37,484 nt of DNA from IMG/VR virus record IMGVR_UViG_3300044621_000754, positions 1 through 37,484 of that record; one strand, given 5' to 3'. The stretch is from a virus. A program made the translations under genes and the position numbers. Of this stretch, positions 36,686-37,484 are shown one piece after another (position 1 is the stretch's first letter; each line of letters opens with the position of its first letter). Below the pieces are notes generated by a model. The model did no database searches, was not told the DNA's origin, and saw only the letters and a program-made list of their open reading frames with translations.

Positions 36686-36759
36686 GCGGGATTCGTTTAA
36701 TGGTAGGACTTCAGTTTTCCAAACTGATAGCAACAGTTCGATTCTGTTATCCCGCTCCA
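36686..36759 (+). tRNA. tRNA-Gly (TCC)
   Basis: Acceptor GCGGGAT/ATCCCGC, anticodon loop TTTCCAA with TCC, T loop TTCGATT, discriminator T and encoded CCA. Confidence 0.94.
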
Positions 36760-36765
36760 GTTTTT

Positions 36766-36841
36766 GCTGTCTTAGCTCAGTCGGTAGAGCACCTGCCTTG
36801 TAAGCAGGATGTCGTGAGTTCGATTCCCACAGACAGCACCA
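36766..36841 (+). tRNA. tRNA-Thr (TGT)
   Basis: Acceptor GCTGTCT/AGACAGC, anticodon stem CCTGC/GCAGG with loop CTTGTAA (TGT), T loop TTCGATT, encoded CCA. Confidence 0.96.
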
Positions 36842-36846
36842 AACAT

Positions 36847-36922
36847 GGGTCCATAGCTCATCTGGGAGAGCGCCAGCTTTGCAAGCTGGATGTGGTCGGT
36901 TCGAGTCCGACTGGATCCACCA
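36847..36922 (+). tRNA. tRNA-Ala (TGC)
   Basis: Acceptor GGGTCCA/TGGATCC with the G3-U70 alanine identity pair, anticodon stem CAGC/GCTG with loop TTTGCAA (TGC), encoded CCA. The same G3-U pair is in the tmRNA. Confidence 0.96.
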
Positions 36923-36927
36923 AAAAT

Positions 36928-37009
36928 GCGGTCGTGGTGGAATGGTAGACGCGCTGGTCTTAGAAGCCAGTCTTAATTGGTGAGAGTTCGAGTCTCTCCG
37001 ACCGCACCA
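36928..37009 (+). tRNA. tRNA-Leu (TAG)
   Basis: Acceptor GCGGTCG/CGACCGC, anticodon loop CTTAGAA (TAG), a variable arm (TCTTAATTGGTGA region), T loop TTCGAGT, encoded CCA. Long variable arm fits a class II tRNA. Confidence 0.94.
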
Positions 37010-37013
37010 TATT

Positions 37014-37090
37014 CGGAGTGTAGCACAGCTTGGTAGTGCGCTTGCTTTGGGAGCAAGAGGTCCAAGGTTCGAATCCTTGTACTCCGACCA
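37014..37090 (+). tRNA. tRNA-Pro (TGG)
   Basis: Acceptor CGGAGTG with GTACTCCG side, anticodon stem CTTGC/GCAAG with loop TTTGGGA (TGG), T loop TTCGAAT, encoded CCA. Confidence 0.95.
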
Positions 37091-37110
37091 ATTTAACAAA
37101 GGAGAAGTTT

Positions 37111-37368
37111 ATGTACAGTGGTCCAGTTAATGTAGACGTGTATGAAACAAATTCAGTAGAATCAATTATTGCTACTGGCGAAAAGATTTCTTCTCATTAT
37201 GATAACAACGAAGTTCTAATCTGCGAAGTGTTTCATTTTGATCACACACTAGATGGTTGGAAGTATGCAGTAATTTTCTTTGACGGAAGTTATCCTGTTG
37301 ACTTCTCAGATATTGAATCTGCTGAAAACTACGCTGAGGATGCAGCTTTGTCAGGTTACAGAATGTAA
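37111..37368 (+). CDS. Small protein gene inside the tRNA cluster
   Basis: The ATG at 37111 has AAAGGAG upstream and gives 85 aa; the longer frame from 37030 would run through tRNA-Pro and is rejected. The acidic product (MYSGPVNVDVYETNSVESIIATGEKISSHYDNNEVLICEVFHFDHTLDGWKYAVIFFDG...) looks like a small alpha/beta protein with no known domain. It ends 1 nt before the next tRNA. Confidence 0.7.
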   Translation: MYSGPVNVDVYETNSVESIIATGEKISSHYDNNEVLICEVFHFDHTLDGWKYAVIFFDGSYPVDFSDIESAENYAEDAALSGYRM

Positions 37369-37369
37369 T

Positions 37370-37453
37370 GCGAGCGTGGTGGAATGGTATACACGACAGA
37401 CTTAAAATCTGTTGCCGAATGGCTTGAGAGTTCGAGTCTCTCCGCTCGTACCA
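37370..37453 (+). tRNA. tRNA-Leu (TAA)
   Basis: Acceptor GCGAGCG/CGCTCGT (G-U at the first pair), anticodon stem ACAGA/TCTGT with loop CTTAAAA (TAA), variable arm, T loop TTCGAGT, encoded CCA. Second Leu isoacceptor of the cluster. Confidence 0.94.
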
Positions 37454-37457
37454 ATTT

Positions 37458-37484
37458 GGACAGGTGGGCGAGTGGTTTATGCCA
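37458..37484 (+). tRNA. Truncated tRNA, probably Ser (class II)
   Basis: GGACAGGTGGGCGAGTGGTT matches the 5' acceptor and D arm of Ser-type tRNAs; it is cut by the window edge before the anticodon, so identity is not certain. Confidence 0.7.

Noticed and set aside
36635-37099. 154-codon minus-strand open frame
   Set aside because: It runs through five tRNA genes; typical artefact of tRNA sequence.

Overview
The window is part of a large double-stranded DNA tailed phage with a T4-like gene set. Every supported gene lies on the + strand, genes are packed with ATGA/TAATG overlaps, and the recognised functions are phage ones: a T4 gp61-type primase, class Ia NrdA/NrdB, dCMP deaminase, a small ATP-dependent DNA ligase, a RuvC-like nuclease, Rz/Rz1 spanins, and head proteins that start with a T4-like capsid-targeting peptide. 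The host cannot be named from sequence. A permuted two-piece tmRNA of the kind found here is known from Alphaproteobacteria, some Betaproteobacteria and cyanobacteria, which is a hint only.

Region 1 (1-14.9 kb) is a late/virion and lysis region. It opens with the tail of an upstream gene and a strong terminator. Next come a ligase-fold protein, a Cys-rich protein, a HAD phosphatase, a small membrane protein, very large modular head proteins that look like substrates of a prohead protease, a Dps-like ferritin, a repeat-containing structural protein, and a lysis cassette (Rz, Rz1, XhlA-like). CTAAATA motifs 22-40 nt before several starts look like late promoters.

Region 2 (14.9-20.7 kb) is nucleotide metabolism and replication: primase, nrdA, nrdB, a small internal-protein-like gene, a RuvC-like nuclease and a murein L,D-transpeptidase-like protein. 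Region 3 (20.8-23.9 kb) is a run of tiny lipoprotein and membrane genes.

Region 4 (24-32.7 kb) is an accessory, probably early, region of short uncharacterised genes. It is driven by repeated promoters carrying a strict array of the 13-bp box AAGTCATTGATTT at 25- and 36/37-bp spacing upstream of the -35. In five of these units an ATG lies at or one base after the predicted transcription start, in frame with a second ATG that has a Shine-Dalgarno. This region also holds two small probable DNA-binding proteins, a 20-bp RNA hairpin with a competing hairpin, a structured noncoding stretch ending in a terminator, and a 69-aa sigma region 4-like protein.

Region 5 (32.7-37.5 kb) carries a KTSC-domain protein, DNA ligase, an HNH protein, a DUF262-HNH protein of GmrSD type, and an RNA cluster: a circularly permuted tmRNA gene (acceptor piece first, then coding piece with tag ANDSYYNQALAA), tRNAs for Asn, Gly, Thr, Ala, Leu(TAG), Pro and Leu(TAA), one small gene among them, and a truncated Ser-type tRNA at the window end.
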